Source of the DNA: Stenotrophomonas acidaminiphila | GTDB lineage: Bacteria; Pseudomonadota; Gammaproteobacteria; Xanthomonadales; Xanthomonadaceae | Assembly (NCBI GenBank): GCA_002951995.1 | Contig: CP019797.1 | Coordinates: forward strand, 3,580,501-3,644,500 | DNA: 64,000 nucleotides | Direction of reading: 5' to 3' | Shown here: positions 53,318 to 62,057 of the stretch, piece by piece | How positions within the stretch are numbered: position 1 is the first letter of the stretch | Layout: the number at the start of each line of letters is the position of its first letter | The notes under the pieces: model-generated | What the model saw: only the letters and a program-made list of their open reading frames with translations | The model's database searches: none | Told to the model about the DNA's origin: nothing | Translations under genes and position numbers: made by a program

Positions 53318-54349
53318 CTACCGCGATGCCCGCTTCCGGGCCGAAACCAGCTGCTTGGCTTCGACCTGCAGTTGTCTCAGTTCGTCGACCGCCTCCTGCT
53401 CGGCGGCCAAAGCTTCCGCGGTGCGCCGGCGCATGTCGAAAGCGGCATAGCGGTCAGCCACAATGGCCTCCATCTGCTCGCGCGATATCCGGCCAGAGCC
53501 CATTAGTACGGAACGTTCGTTGAAATCGAGGAAGCGGTCGGTCTGGGCGATCCAGTCGGCCATCCGCGTTTCGATCCGGCGCATGGCTCGGTCTTCGGCG
53601 AAATCCAGGAACATGGTGACCAGCCGGTTGAGCTGGTCCAGCTCCTGCGCATCCAGATAGTTCTTCGACACGACCGCATCGGCTTTGCGCACACGCTCCC
53701 CGACCCAGTTTGTCAGCGCCATGTTGTCGGCTGCTGGATCGGCCCGTTCCACGATCAGTTCGGCAGCGGTGCGGCCGGTGATCGCATACACCAACTTGTT
53801 CTGGATGGTGGCGAAGAAGGTCTTTGCGGTATGCGCGCTTCCGTCATAGTCGCTGCTGCTCGCTTTGAACAGATCCCGCAGCTTCTGGTAGAAGCGTTTC
53901 TCCGAACTGCGGATATCGCGGATGCGGCGCAGCAGTTCGTCGAAGTAGTCCGCCCGTTCGGCGTCCTTGAGGCGCTGGTCATTGAGCAGGAAGCCCTTGA
54001 CCAGGTACTCGGCCAAGGTGGTTCCCGCCCAGCGCCGGAACTGGTTCCCACGTGGGGAGCGCACCCGGAAACCGATCGCCAGGATCAGGTCTAGCCGGTA
54101 AAGCATTGTTTTATAACGCTTTTCATCTGCGGCAGTTGTCAAGTAAAACTTGACAACTGCCTCCTCGGATAGCTCTCCCTCCGCAAAGATCTTGCGGATA
54201 TGCAGGCTGATGTTCTGCTTGGTGGTTTCAAACAGATCCGCCATCTCACCCTGGGTCAGCCAGACCGTACCGTCGGTAGCACGCAGGTGGATATCGGTAC
54301 GACCGTCCTCGGTCCGGTAGAGAATCAATTCGCCATTGTTTTCGCTCAT
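53318..54349 (-). CDS. rhuM: RhuM family protein (virulence RhuM/cell filamentation-like)
   Basis: Protein of 343 residues of the RhuM type, named from a Salmonella pathogenicity island; its activity is unknown. Family features are clear: VWLTQGEMADLFETTKQNIS, LILAIGFRVRSPRGNQFRRW, AGTTLAEYLVKGFLLNDQRL, and a C-terminal region ending in a charged coiled coil. The N-terminal part resembles a helix-turn-helix. It has a textbook AAGGAG ribosome site six bases before the ATG, unlike most neighbours, and looks lower in GC, so it may have been acquired. It lies in front of recC with 47 bases between. A 29-base palindrome is embedded in its coding sequence (54132-54160). Confidence 0.87.
   Translation of the reverse strand: MSENNGELILYRTEDGRTDIHLRATDGTVWLTQGEMADLFETTKQNISLHIRKIFAEGELSEEAVVKFYLTTAADEKRYKTMLYRLDLILAIGFRVRSPRGNQFRRWAGTTLAEYLVKGFLLNDQRLKDAERADYFDELLRRIRDIRSSEKRFYQKLRDLFKASSSDYDGSAHTAKTFFATIQNKLVYAITGRTAAELIVERADPAADNMALTNWVGERVRKADAVVSKNYLDAQELDQLNRLVTMFLDFAEDRAMRRIETRMADWIAQTDRFLDFNERSVLMGSGRISREQMEAIVADRYAAFDMRRRTAEALAAEQEAVDELRQLQVEAKQLVSARKRASR
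54132..54160. repeat. Perfect 13-bp inverted repeat inside rhuM
   Basis: GCAGTTGTCAAGT (54132-54144) and ACTTGACAACTGC (54148-54160) are exact reverse complements around AAA. It lies within the coding sequence for AVVKFYLTTA. Confidence 0.9.
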
Positions 54350-54602
54350 GCGATCTCCTTGGTCATGCAACCTCGCATGCGTGCGGCTGCGCCGGGGCAA
54401 TGTACTGACTGGCATCCGACGACTCCATACCTGTGTCGTCCACATAGGCCGAACCGCCGCAACGACACCCGGAAGACTGGGCGTTCCACGCATGGCCACT
54501 GACGCCCGGCGCCGGTCCGGCGACAATACTGCACGGTCCAGTTCTCTTTTGTTCAGGCGGACCCGATAATCCTGCCACGTTGGTTTTCCGTTAAAGGCCG
54601 CC
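54350..54602. other. Divergent promoter region between rhuM and mlaF
   Basis: About 250 bases between divergent genes. A GATAAT box (54565-54570) stands 32 bases before mlaF with no clear -35. GC content drops on the rhuM side. No gene or hairpin of note. Confidence 0.4.
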
Positions 54603-55391
54603 ATGTCCCTTCCCCGGACACCCCTGGTGCAGTTGTCCGACGTCCGCATCGACCGCGGCGGGCGCACGATCCTGCGCGACGTTTCGCTGGACGTGCCGCG
54701 CGGCAGCATCACCGCCGTGCTCGGCCCCTCGGGCACCGGCAAATCGACGCTGCTGGCGGCGTTGACCGGCGAGCTGCGCCCGGTCAGCGGCCAGGTGCGC
54801 CTGTTCGGGCAGGACATCCCGCAGGGCAACCGCGCGCTGCTGGAAATGCGCAAGAACATCGGCGTGCTGCTGCAGGGCAACGGCCTGCTGACCGACCTGA
54901 CGGTCGCCGAGAACGTCGCCCTGCCGCTGCGGACCCACACCCGCCTGCCCGAGCCGGTGCTGCAGCGCCTGGTGCGGATGAAGCTGCACGCGGTGGGCCT
55001 GCTGGCCGCGGCCGATGCATGGCCGCGCGAACTGTCCGGTGGCATGGCGCGGCGCGTGGCGCTGGCCCGCGCGCTGGCGCTGGACCCGCCGCTGATGATC
55101 TACGACGAGCCGCTGACCGGGCTGGATCCGATCGCCTCGGGGGTGATCATGAGCCTGATCCAGCGCCTGAACCACAGCTTGGGGCTGACCAGCGTCATCG
55201 TCAGCCACCACGTGCACGAGACCCTGCCGATCTGCGACCACGCCGTGGTCATCGCCAACGCCGGCATCGTGTTCTCGGGCACGCCTGACCAGCTGCAGGC
55301 CAGCAGCGACCCGCTGGTGCGGCAGTTCCTGCACGGCCAGCCCGACGGCCCGATCCCGTTCGACGCCGCGCCGCGGCCGAGGGCTGCCTGA
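54603..55391 (+). CDS. mlaF: Phospholipid ABC transporter ATP-binding protein MlaF
   Basis: ATPase of the MlaFEDB complex, which moves phospholipids between the membranes to keep outer-membrane lipid asymmetry. It has 262 residues with Walker A GPSGTGKST, signature LSGGMARRV and Walker B MIYDEPLTGLDP, and the MlaF-like VSHHVHE H-loop. It is the first gene of mlaF-E-D-C-B-A; its stop overlaps the mlaE start (TGATG). Identification is confident. Confidence 0.93.
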   Translation: MSLPRTPLVQLSDVRIDRGGRTILRDVSLDVPRGSITAVLGPSGTGKSTLLAALTGELRPVSGQVRLFGQDIPQGNRALLEMRKNIGVLLQGNGLLTDLTVAENVALPLRTHTRLPEPVLQRLVRMKLHAVGLLAAADAWPRELSGGMARRVALARALALDPPLMIYDEPLTGLDPIASGVIMSLIQRLNHSLGLTSVIVSHHVHETLPICDHAVVIANAGIVFSGTPDQLQASSDPLVRQFLHGQPDGPIPFDAAPRPRAA

Positions 55392-56140
55392 TGCCGTTCG
55401 TGTCCTCGATCCGCTCGCTGGGCCGCGCCGGCCTGTTCTCGCTGACGGTGCTGCGCGGCTCGCTGCCGACGCCCGATTTCCTCGCCGAGCTGACCCGCGA
55501 GATCTACAAGATCGGCGCGCGCTCGCTGCCGATCATCGCCGTGGGCGGCGCCTTCGTCGGCCTGGTGCTGACCCTGCAGGGCTACCGCACGCTGACCACC
55601 TTCGGCGCCGCCGATGCGCTGTCCACCCTGCTCGGGCTGTCGCTGTACCGCGAACTGGCGCCGGTGCTGACCGCGCTGCTGTTCATCGGCCGCGCCGGCA
55701 GTTCCATTGCCGCCGAGCTGGGGCTGATGCGTGCCACCGACCAGATCAAGGCACTGGAACTGATGGCCATCGACCCAGTGGCCAAGGCGGTGGCCCCCCG
55801 CTTCTGGGCAGCGGTGCTGACCGTGCCGCTGCTGACCGGCGTGTTCTGTTCGCTGGCCATCACCGGCGGCTGGTTCGAGGCGGTGAAGGTGCTGGGCCAG
55901 GACAACGGCACGTTCTGGTCGGGGCTGCGCAGCAGCGTCGATTTCTGGGACGACTTCGCCGTGGCGCTGCTCAAGTCGGCGATCTTCGGCGGCACCGCCG
56001 CATTGGTCGCCGCCTATGTCGGCTTCCACGCCGAACCCACCATCGAAGGCACCTCGGTGGCCACCACCCGCGCGGTGGTGAATGCCTCGCTGCTGGTGCT
56101 GATGTTCAACTTCGTGCTTTCCGCACTGATGTTCCATTGA
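55391..56140 (+). CDS. mlaE: Phospholipid ABC transporter permease MlaE
   Basis: Inner-membrane permease of MlaFEDB, 249 residues, with about five membrane helices. The MlaE signature region GLVLTLQGYRTLTTFGAADA, then ELAPVLTALLFIGRAGSSIA, AELGLMRATDQIKALELM and the final LMFNFVLSALMFH are all present. It overlaps mlaF by one base. Identification is certain. Confidence 0.95.
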   Translation: MPFVSSIRSLGRAGLFSLTVLRGSLPTPDFLAELTREIYKIGARSLPIIAVGGAFVGLVLTLQGYRTLTTFGAADALSTLLGLSLYRELAPVLTALLFIGRAGSSIAAELGLMRATDQIKALELMAIDPVAKAVAPRFWAAVLTVPLLTGVFCSLAITGGWFEAVKVLGQDNGTFWSGLRSSVDFWDDFAVALLKSAIFGGTAALVAAYVGFHAEPTIEGTSVATTRAVVNASLLVLMFNFVLSALMFH

Positions 56141-56247
56141 TGCCAATCCCTGCCGGGTACCCGCGCGTGGCGGTGCGCGGATCCGACGAACAACCCGCTT
56201 CGCCCGCACCGGCGAGGCACCTGCTGGATCAGGAGTGAGACAACAAC

Positions 56248-56762
56248 ATGGCCATTCGTGGACCTCGACTCGAATTCTCCGTCGGCGCCTTCCTGCTGCT
56301 GGCGCTGGCGTCGCTGCTGGTACTGGCGGTGGCATCCACCAACCAGCGCTTCGGCATCGGCGGCGGCGACTACGTGCTCAAGGCGCGTTTCAGCCAGATC
56401 GGCCAGCTGCGGCCGCAGGCGCCAGTGAAGGTAGGGGGGGTGACCATCGGCCAAGTGGCCGATATTCAGCTGGACCCCGTTAAATACGACTCCATCGTCA
56501 CCCTGTCGCTGGACGGCAAGTTCAAGGACCTGCCCGCCGACACCTCGGCCGGCATCTTCACCAGCGGCCTGCTGGGCGAAAGCTACATCGGCCTGCAGCC
56601 GGGCGGCGACCCGGACGTGCTCAAGTCCGGCGACGAGATCGTGTTCACGCAGCCGGCGGTGGACCTGATCCAACTGGTCGGCAAGTACATGTTCAGCGGC
56701 GGCGGCAACAACGCCGCGTCCCCCCGGGCCCCCACGAGACGCCCACCAAGGAAGAACCCTAA
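56248..56762 (+). CDS. mlaD: Mla substrate-binding MCE protein MlaD (frame broken at 56720-56725)
   Basis: MlaD is anchored in the inner membrane by one helix (about 10-30) and its MCE domain forms a hexameric ring that hands phospholipids to MlaC. The MCE motif VKVGGVTIGQVADIQLDP is clear. Near the end the frame leaves at a C6 run (56720-56725). One extra C gives a short Pro-rich tail ending KEEP and a stop just before mlaC, 171 residues. As read, the frame would run on into mlaC. I take this as a sequence error. Confidence 0.9.
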
Positions 56763-56764
56763 TC

Positions 56765-57433
56765 ATGAAAACCCGACTGCTCACCACCGCGCTCGCCGCG
56801 GCCCTGCTCGCCGCCGCCCCGTCGCTGGCGATGGCGCAGGCGCGCCCGGCGGCCAGCGCCGCGCAGCCTTCGGCCGCCGCGCGTACCGTGCTCGACGCCA
56901 GCTCGCGCATCCTGTCCACGCTGGAAACCCGCCGCGGCGAGTTCCGCGCCAACCCGACCGCGCTGCGCGGCTTCATCGACAGCGAACTGAGCCGCGGCTT
57001 CGACCGCGACTACGCCGCCCGCCTGGTGCTGGGCGTGCATGGCCGCGGCGCGGCCGATGCCGACGTCAAGCTGTTCGCCGACGCGATGGCCGACAACCTG
57101 ATGGCCCGCTACGGCTCGGCCCTGCTCGACATCCAGGGCAAGCCCAGCTTCCGCTACAAGGGCGAGGCCGCGCTGCCGGGCAACCGTGGCGTGAAGGTGT
57201 CGACCGAACTGGTGCGCGCCGGCGCCGAGCCGACCCCGGTCGAATACCTGATGCGCAACGTCGGCGGCCAGTGGAAGATCTTCGACGTGATGATCGAAGG
57301 CATCTCCTACGTGCAGACCTTCAAGAACCAGTTCGACGCCCCGCTGCGGCAGAAGTCGATCAAGGAAGTGGCGGCCGAACTGCGCAACGGCAGCATGCAG
57401 GCCACCGCGGGCCCGGCACCCCGTGGCAAGTGA
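56765..57433 (+). CDS. mlaC: Periplasmic phospholipid carrier MlaC
   Basis: Soluble periplasmic protein of 222 residues that shuttles phospholipid between MlaA and MlaFEDB. Signal peptide at 1-25 (cleaved at AMA-Q). The body has the family pattern: FIDSELSRGFDRDYAARLVLG, YLMRNVGGQWKIFDVMIEGI and SYVQTFKNQFDAPLRQKSIK. It starts two bases after the restored mlaD stop. Identification is confident. Confidence 0.93.
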   Translation: MKTRLLTTALAAALLAAAPSLAMAQARPAASAAQPSAAARTVLDASSRILSTLETRRGEFRANPTALRGFIDSELSRGFDRDYAARLVLGVHGRGAADADVKLFADAMADNLMARYGSALLDIQGKPSFRYKGEAALPGNRGVKVSTELVRAGAEPTPVEYLMRNVGGQWKIFDVMIEGISYVQTFKNQFDAPLRQKSIKEVAAELRNGSMQATAGPAPRGK

Positions 57434-57731
57434 CGCCACCGCACGCGTCGAGGGCGACGCCCTGCACCTGGCCGGCACGCTGGACCGCGCCGCGGCGGTG
57501 GCGCTGTGGCCGCAGTTGCTGCGCCAGGTGGGCGGGCTGCGCCGGCTCGACCTGAACGCCGTCGAGCGCGTGGACAGCGCCGGGGTGGCGCTGCTGGCCG
57601 AGCTGTCTGCACGCATGCGTAGCAATGGCGGCGCTACCATCGTCGGCGCACCGGTGGGCCTGGACGAGCTGCGCGCGGCGTACCGGCTGTCACCGGACCT
57701 GGATTTCAACGCCTCTTCGGCGGAACACTGA
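57423..57731 (+). CDS. mlaB: STAS-domain protein MlaB
   Basis: MlaB stabilises the MlaF ATPase on the cytoplasmic face. Its 102 residues form a STAS domain, with LDLNAVERVDSAGVALLAEL as the central strand-helix. The start is a GTG that overlaps the end of mlaC by 11 bases. Its place in the operon supports the call although the sequence is short. Confidence 0.85.
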   Translation: MASDATARVEGDALHLAGTLDRAAAVALWPQLLRQVGGLRRLDLNAVERVDSAGVALLAELSARMRSNGGATIVGAPVGLDELRAAYRLSPDLDFNASSAEH

Positions 57732-57732
57732 C

Positions 57733-58778
57733 ATGAACCTCTTCCGCACCCTCCCGCTCCTGGCCGCCGTGCTCGTGCTGGGCGCCTGCGCCGGCAAGCC
57801 CGTGCGCGCGACCGCACCGCCCGCCAGCGCAAGCGTCGGCGCGGAGCCCTCCGGCTGCGCGGACGCCGCGTCCTGCGCGGGCGCACCGGCGCCGGCCACT
57901 GCACCGGCGCCGGTCCCGGTCGCCGACGTGGCGGCGCAGCCCACCCGGGCATCCGACGACACGCTCGCGGGTACCCCGGCGGAGGCGCAGGCGACCCCGC
58001 CCAGCCCGGCCGCGGCGACCGATGCCGAGGACGATTTCGCCGCGCTGTACGGCCCCCCGGTACGGAGCCCGGCAGCGGCGGCGATGGCGCCACGCCGACC
58101 TACGATCCGTGGGAGAAGTACAACCGCCGTATGCACCGCTTCAACCTGGCGGTGGACCGCGGCATCGCCCGTCCGCTGGCCACCGCCTACGTGCAGGTGG
58201 TGCCGCGCGTGGCGCGCACCGGGGTCAGCAACTTCTTCAGCAACCTGCGCTTGCCGGTGACCATGGTCAACCAGCTGCTGCAGGGCCATGCCGACGACGC
58301 CTGGGACTCGCTGGGCCGGTTCCTGATGAACTCCACGCTCGGCATCGGCGGCCTGTTCGACCCCGCCAGCAAGGCCATGGTGCCGCGCCGCAGCGAGGAC
58401 TTCGGACAGACCCTGGGTACCTGGGGCTGGCGCCAGTCGCGCTACGTGGAGCTGCCGTTCTTCGGCCCGCGTACCGTGCGCGACGTGTTCGGCCTGGCCG
58501 GCGACGTACCGTTGTCGCCGCTACGCCGGGTGGACACGGACACACTGCGCATCGGCCTGCAGGGCCTGCAGCTGGTCGACACCCGGGTGCAGTTGCTGTC
58601 GCTGGACGACATCCGCGACAACGCGGTGGACGAGTACGCGCTCACCCGCGATGCCTGGCTGCAGCGGCGCAATTACCAGATCGAGAAGGACCTGCGCCAC
58701 GACCGCCGCCGCCATGGCGACGACGAGCAGACCACCATCCCGGTCGATGCGATGCCGATGCCCGAATGGGGGCGCTGA
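57733..58778 (+). CDS. mlaA: Outer-membrane lipoprotein MlaA/VacJ (frame broken at 58053-58058)
   Basis: MlaA removes misplaced phospholipids from the outer leaflet. Signal peptide and lipobox LGAC at the start. The frame leaves at a C6 run (58053-58058); one extra C leads to TYDPWEKYNRRMHRFNLAVD, the MlaA start motif, then NFFSNLRLPVTMVNQLLQG, FLMNSTLGIGGLFDPAS and ELPFFGPRTVRDVFGL. The restored length is about 348 residues. Some 100 residues of Ala/Pro-rich sequence separate the lipobox from the domain, longer than in most MlaA proteins. A terminator follows at 58807. I take the break as a sequence error. Confidence 0.9.
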
Positions 58779-58803
58779 GCGCGCGGTGTGCAATGCAGGT
58801 ACG

Positions 58804-58836
58804 AAAAAAGCCCGGGGTAATCCCGGGCTTTCTTTT
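58804..58836. terminator. Bidirectional terminator after the mla operon
   Basis: AAAGCCCGGG-GTAAT-CCCGGGCTTT (58807-58831), a perfect 10-bp stem, with an A run on the left and a T run on the right. It can end both mlaA and the small membrane gene on the other strand. Confidence 0.9.
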
Positions 58837-58868
58837 TCCGGGCCGGCGTCGGCGCCCTGGACCGGGAC

Positions 58869-59051
58869 TCAACTGCCGTCCGGGTGCCGGGATGCCTGGA
58901 GCACCAGCAACAGCGTGGCGAGCGGGCCAAGCAGCAGCGACAGCAGCCCCCAGTTCATGCCACTGCGTCCCTTGCCCTGGGCGAGCCCGGCGTTGATGAG
59001 CGCCAGGGTGAACCAGCCGACCGCGAACCCACCGGAATTGCCTGCCGTCAT
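58869..59051 (-). CDS. Small membrane protein, unrecognised
   Basis: Protein of 60 residues, about half hydrophobic: FAVGWFTLALINAGLAQG and WGLLSLLLGPLATLLLVLQA, so probably two membrane helices. It has no recognised family. It ends just beyond the mla terminator, so it has its own promoter on the minus strand. The short length and membrane pattern make it plausible but not certain. Confidence 0.55.
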   Translation of the reverse strand: MTAGNSGGFAVGWFTLALINAGLAQGKGRSGMNWGLLSLLLGPLATLLLVLQASRHPDGS

Positions 59052-59135
59052 CCTGCGATCGCCTCTTCAGTCTGTTGCCCGATGCGGCGCGCGAAAACCG
59101 ACCGCTGCCGCCGGGGCCGCGATCGGTGGCGGGGC

Positions 59136-59681
59136 TCAGGCCGCGAGCGCGGCATCGATCGCCGCGCGCAGGCCGGCGTCATCGGCGGTGGTATCCGGCG
59201 AGAAGCGGCCGATGACCTGCCCGTCCTTGCCGACCAGGAACTTCTCGAAATTCCACAGGATGCCCGGCGCCGGGTTGGGTTCGATGCCGAAGCCGACCAG
59301 CTTCTCGCGCATCGGGCCTTCGCCGGTCGCCACCGGCTGCGCCGCGATCAGCTGCTGGTACAGCGGGTGCACGTCGGCGCCGGCGACGCTGATCTTGGCG
59401 AACATGGGGAAGGTCACGTCGTAGGTGAGCGAGCAGAACTGCCGGATCTCGTCCTCGCTGCCCGGCTCCTGGCCGTTGAAGTTGTTGGCCGGGAAACCCA
59501 GCACCTCCAGCCCGGCGTCCTTCTTCTCGCGGTAGAGCTTCTCCAGCCCTTCGTACTGCGGCGTCAGCCCGCACTTGGAGGCGACGTTGACCAGCAGCAG
59601 CACCTTTCCGCGGTAGTCGCCCAGCGAGGCCGGGGCGCCGTCGAGGGTGGTCAGGGGGATGTCCTGGATGGCGGTAGCCAT
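59136..59681 (-). CDS. Glutathione/thioredoxin peroxidase, cysteine type
   Basis: Peroxidase of 181 residues that reduces hydroperoxides with thiol donors in the cytoplasm. The active site has Cys37 (VNVASKCGLT) rather than selenocysteine, with Gln71 in GFPANNFNGQEPG and a Trp in GILWNFEKFL, the catalytic triad of the family. An AGGAA lies upstream of the ATG at 59681; the frame is open further up but not family-like. Confidence 0.93.
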   Translation of the reverse strand: MATAIQDIPLTTLDGAPASLGDYRGKVLLLVNVASKCGLTPQYEGLEKLYREKKDAGLEVLGFPANNFNGQEPGSEDEIRQFCSLTYDVTFPMFAKISVAGADVHPLYQQLIAAQPVATGEGPMREKLVGFGIEPNPAPGILWNFEKFLVGKDGQVIGRFSPDTTADDAGLRAAIDAALAA

Positions 59682-59723
59682 GGGGGGTTCCTGTGGTTGA
59701 TTAGGCAGCCCAAGCATATCCGG

Positions 59724-60416
59724 TCAGGCGTCGATCCCTGCCGCAAATTCGCCGACGACCCTGGCGCAGGCCTCCGGCTCGGCCTGCAGCAACAGATGCG
59801 GACCTGCCACTTCCACCGTCCGACAACGTGGTATCGCAGCGCTCATCTGCCTGCCCGGATCGCGCTGGAGCAGCTTGTCGTCGCTGGCACGCAGATCGAG
59901 CACGGGCACGGCGATGGCGGCGCATCGCGCCAGCACGTCGACCCGCAGCGCGCTGGCGGCGCGGAAACGCAGCACATGGGGGGAAACCTTGCGCAATGCA
60001 TCCCGCAGCGCGGCCTCAAGCGCTGGCGTCGCCCAACGCCCGAACAGCCACCAGGACAACAGCATCGATGGCGGGAGCGGGAAGGGAACGGCGTGCAGCA
60101 ATGGGGCGAACGTACGCAAGAAGGGAACCGGTGCGGTTGCGAACGTAGTGGAGAGAACCAGACCGCGCAGGTTGGCAGGCGGGTCTGCGGCGATGGAAAG
60201 CGCGACAGGTCCGGAGAAGGATTCGCCCAGCAGCACAAACGGTTTGTCTGGGAATGCAGCCCTAGAAATAACCTCCAGCTCGGCATAACCCAGCGGCCGG
60301 TCCGGGGGATACGCCACCACCTCAACGGAGTCGAACAGCGGCGCAGCGGCCTCAATGAATGCCGTGTGCAGTGTTGCCGTTCCATCCAGACCGGGAAGGA
60401 TGAGCAATGCGGTCAT
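59724..60416 (-). CDS. Alpha/beta hydrolase, unknown substrate
   Basis: Hydrolase of 230 residues. The nucleophile elbow is GESFSG and a late His (VAGPHLLLQ) completes a plausible triad; the acid may be in LRASDDKLL. It begins MTALLILPGLDGTATLH, the HG-like oxyanion region. The sequence looks somewhat lower in GC than its neighbours. No partner gene indicates its role. Confidence 0.8.
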   Translation of the reverse strand: MTALLILPGLDGTATLHTAFIEAAAPLFDSVEVVAYPPDRPLGYAELEVISRAAFPDKPFVLLGESFSGPVALSIAADPPANLRGLVLSTTFATAPVPFLRTFAPLLHAVPFPLPPSMLLSWWLFGRWATPALEAALRDALRKVSPHVLRFRAASALRVDVLARCAAIAVPVLDLRASDDKLLQRDPGRQMSAAIPRCRTVEVAGPHLLLQAEPEACARVVGEFAAGIDA

Positions 60417-60484
60417 CTACATCCCCCCATTGATGATGCTGCCGGGTGCCGGGCATCCGCGATGCGGTGCGACGCTGCGGATCT

Positions 60485-62050
60485 TCAGTCCGTTGCGGTG
60501 GCATCGTCGCCCGTCATTCCGTCGGTCAAGGCGCGCACGCTCTCCGGCTGCAGTTCCGGCGGCAGCGCCTTGCGCGCCTTGCTGCCGAGTTCGGCCAGGC
60601 GGCGGGCGCGGTTGGACACCGACTGCGGCGACTCGGTGAGGCGGTTGCGCGCCTGGGCAAAGGCCTTGCCCGCCTCCTCCAGCTTCCTGCCAACCATGTC
60701 GAACTCGGCCAGGAAGGCGACCAGCGCGTCGAGCACCTTGCCGCCGGTGTCGCTGATCTCCAGCGCCTGGCGCTGCACCTTGTCGCGCGTCCACAGCCGC
60801 TCGGTAACGCGCAGCAGCGCCATCAGCGTGTTCGGCGAAGCGAACACCACGCGGCGATCGAACGCATAGGACTGCAGGTCCATGTCCACGCCGAGCGCGG
60901 CCGAGAGCGCGCCTTCGATCGGGACGAAGGCGATGGTCACGTCCAGTGCGTCACCGCCGATGGCCTTGGGGTAGTTCTTGTCGCCCAGGTCCTTGACGTG
61001 CTGGCGCAGGCCGATGGCATGGCGGCGCAGGGCTTCGTCCTGCTGCTCGGGCGTGGCCGCGTTCATCGCTTCCTGCCAGGCGATGAGGTTGACCTTGCTG
61101 TCGATCACCACCGCGCGCTGGTCGGGGAAACGCACCACCACGTCCGGGCGCAGGCTGTCGCCTTCGTCGGTGGTGGCATGCGCCTGGCGCTCGTAGTGGA
61201 TGCCCTCTTCCAGGCCGGAACCGCGCAGCACGTTGTCGAGCATCAGTTCGCCCCAGTCGCCACGCACCTTGGCGCTGCCCTTCAGCGCGCTGGTCAGCGC
61301 GGCGGCCTGCGCCGCCATGTCCTGGTTGAGGGTCTTGAGCTCACCCACCGCGCCGAGCAGGCTGGCGCGCTCGCGCGCCTCTTCACCGTACAGGGTGTCC
61401 ACCCGCTGCCGGAACTCGCCCAGCTTGTCGGCGAACGGCTTGAGCAGGGTCTCGATGTCGGCGCGCGACTGGCCGGTGGCCAGGCGCACGTTCTTCTCGA
61501 ACTGCTGGCCCTTCTCGTCGAACACCTTGGCGGCCAGTTCGGTGAAGGCGCCGGACAGGTTCTCGCGCGCCGCGGCGATCCAGTCGCGCAGCTGTTCCTG
61601 CGCCTGTCGCGCATGCTGCAGCTCGGCCTGCAGGCGCGCGCTGTCGGCCCGCGCGGCGTGCAGGGCCTGGCGCTCGCGTTCCAGCGACGCGCTCAGTTCG
61701 GCGAGCTGCGCGCGGGCGTCGGCCAGCGCCGCCTCGCGCTCGGCCAGGCGCACCGCGGCCTCGGCCGATTGCGTGGCTTCGCGTTCGATGCGCTGGTTCA
61801 GGGCGGCCAGCTGGCGGGCCTGCTCGGCCTGTTCGCGACGCTCGTGTTCCATTTCCGCGGCCAGCGATTCCAGGCGCCCGCGCAGCTGGCCGGCGTCGAT
61901 GGCGGCGGCGTTGGCGCGCTGGCGTTCGGCGTCCAGGTCGCGGGCGAGCGCTTCGGCGTGCCCGTTGCCGCCAATGCGACGGAACAGGAACACCAGCAGC
62001 ACGATGACGGCCAGCAGCAGGCCGGCCAGGATCAGGGTTTCGGTTTGCAT
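60485..62050 (-). CDS. rmuC: DNA recombination protein RmuC homologue
   Basis: RmuC limits recombination at inverted repeats and is predicted to have a nuclease-like fold. The 521-residue protein starts with one membrane helix (LILAGLLLAVIVLLVFLF), then a long coiled coil (about 25-190) and the RmuC core: GDWGELMLDNVLRGSGLEEG, SLRPDVVVRFPDQRAVVIDS, KVNLIAWQEAMNA, TIAFVPIEGAL and VVFASPNTLMALLRV. The TACACT box seven bases before the ATG suggests a leaderless message. Identification is confident. Confidence 0.94.
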   Translation of the reverse strand: MQTETLILAGLLLAVIVLLVFLFRRIGGNGHAEALARDLDAERQRANAAAIDAGQLRGRLESLAAEMEHERREQAEQARQLAALNQRIEREATQSAEAAVRLAEREAALADARAQLAELSASLERERQALHAARADSARLQAELQHARQAQEQLRDWIAAARENLSGAFTELAAKVFDEKGQQFEKNVRLATGQSRADIETLLKPFADKLGEFRQRVDTLYGEEARERASLLGAVGELKTLNQDMAAQAAALTSALKGSAKVRGDWGELMLDNVLRGSGLEEGIHYERQAHATTDEGDSLRPDVVVRFPDQRAVVIDSKVNLIAWQEAMNAATPEQQDEALRRHAIGLRQHVKDLGDKNYPKAIGGDALDVTIAFVPIEGALSAALGVDMDLQSYAFDRRVVFASPNTLMALLRVTERLWTRDKVQRQALEISDTGGKVLDALVAFLAEFDMVGRKLEEAGKAFAQARNRLTESPQSVSNRARRLAELGSKARKALPPELQPESVRALTDGMTGDDATATD

Positions 62051-62057
62051 GGGGCAA

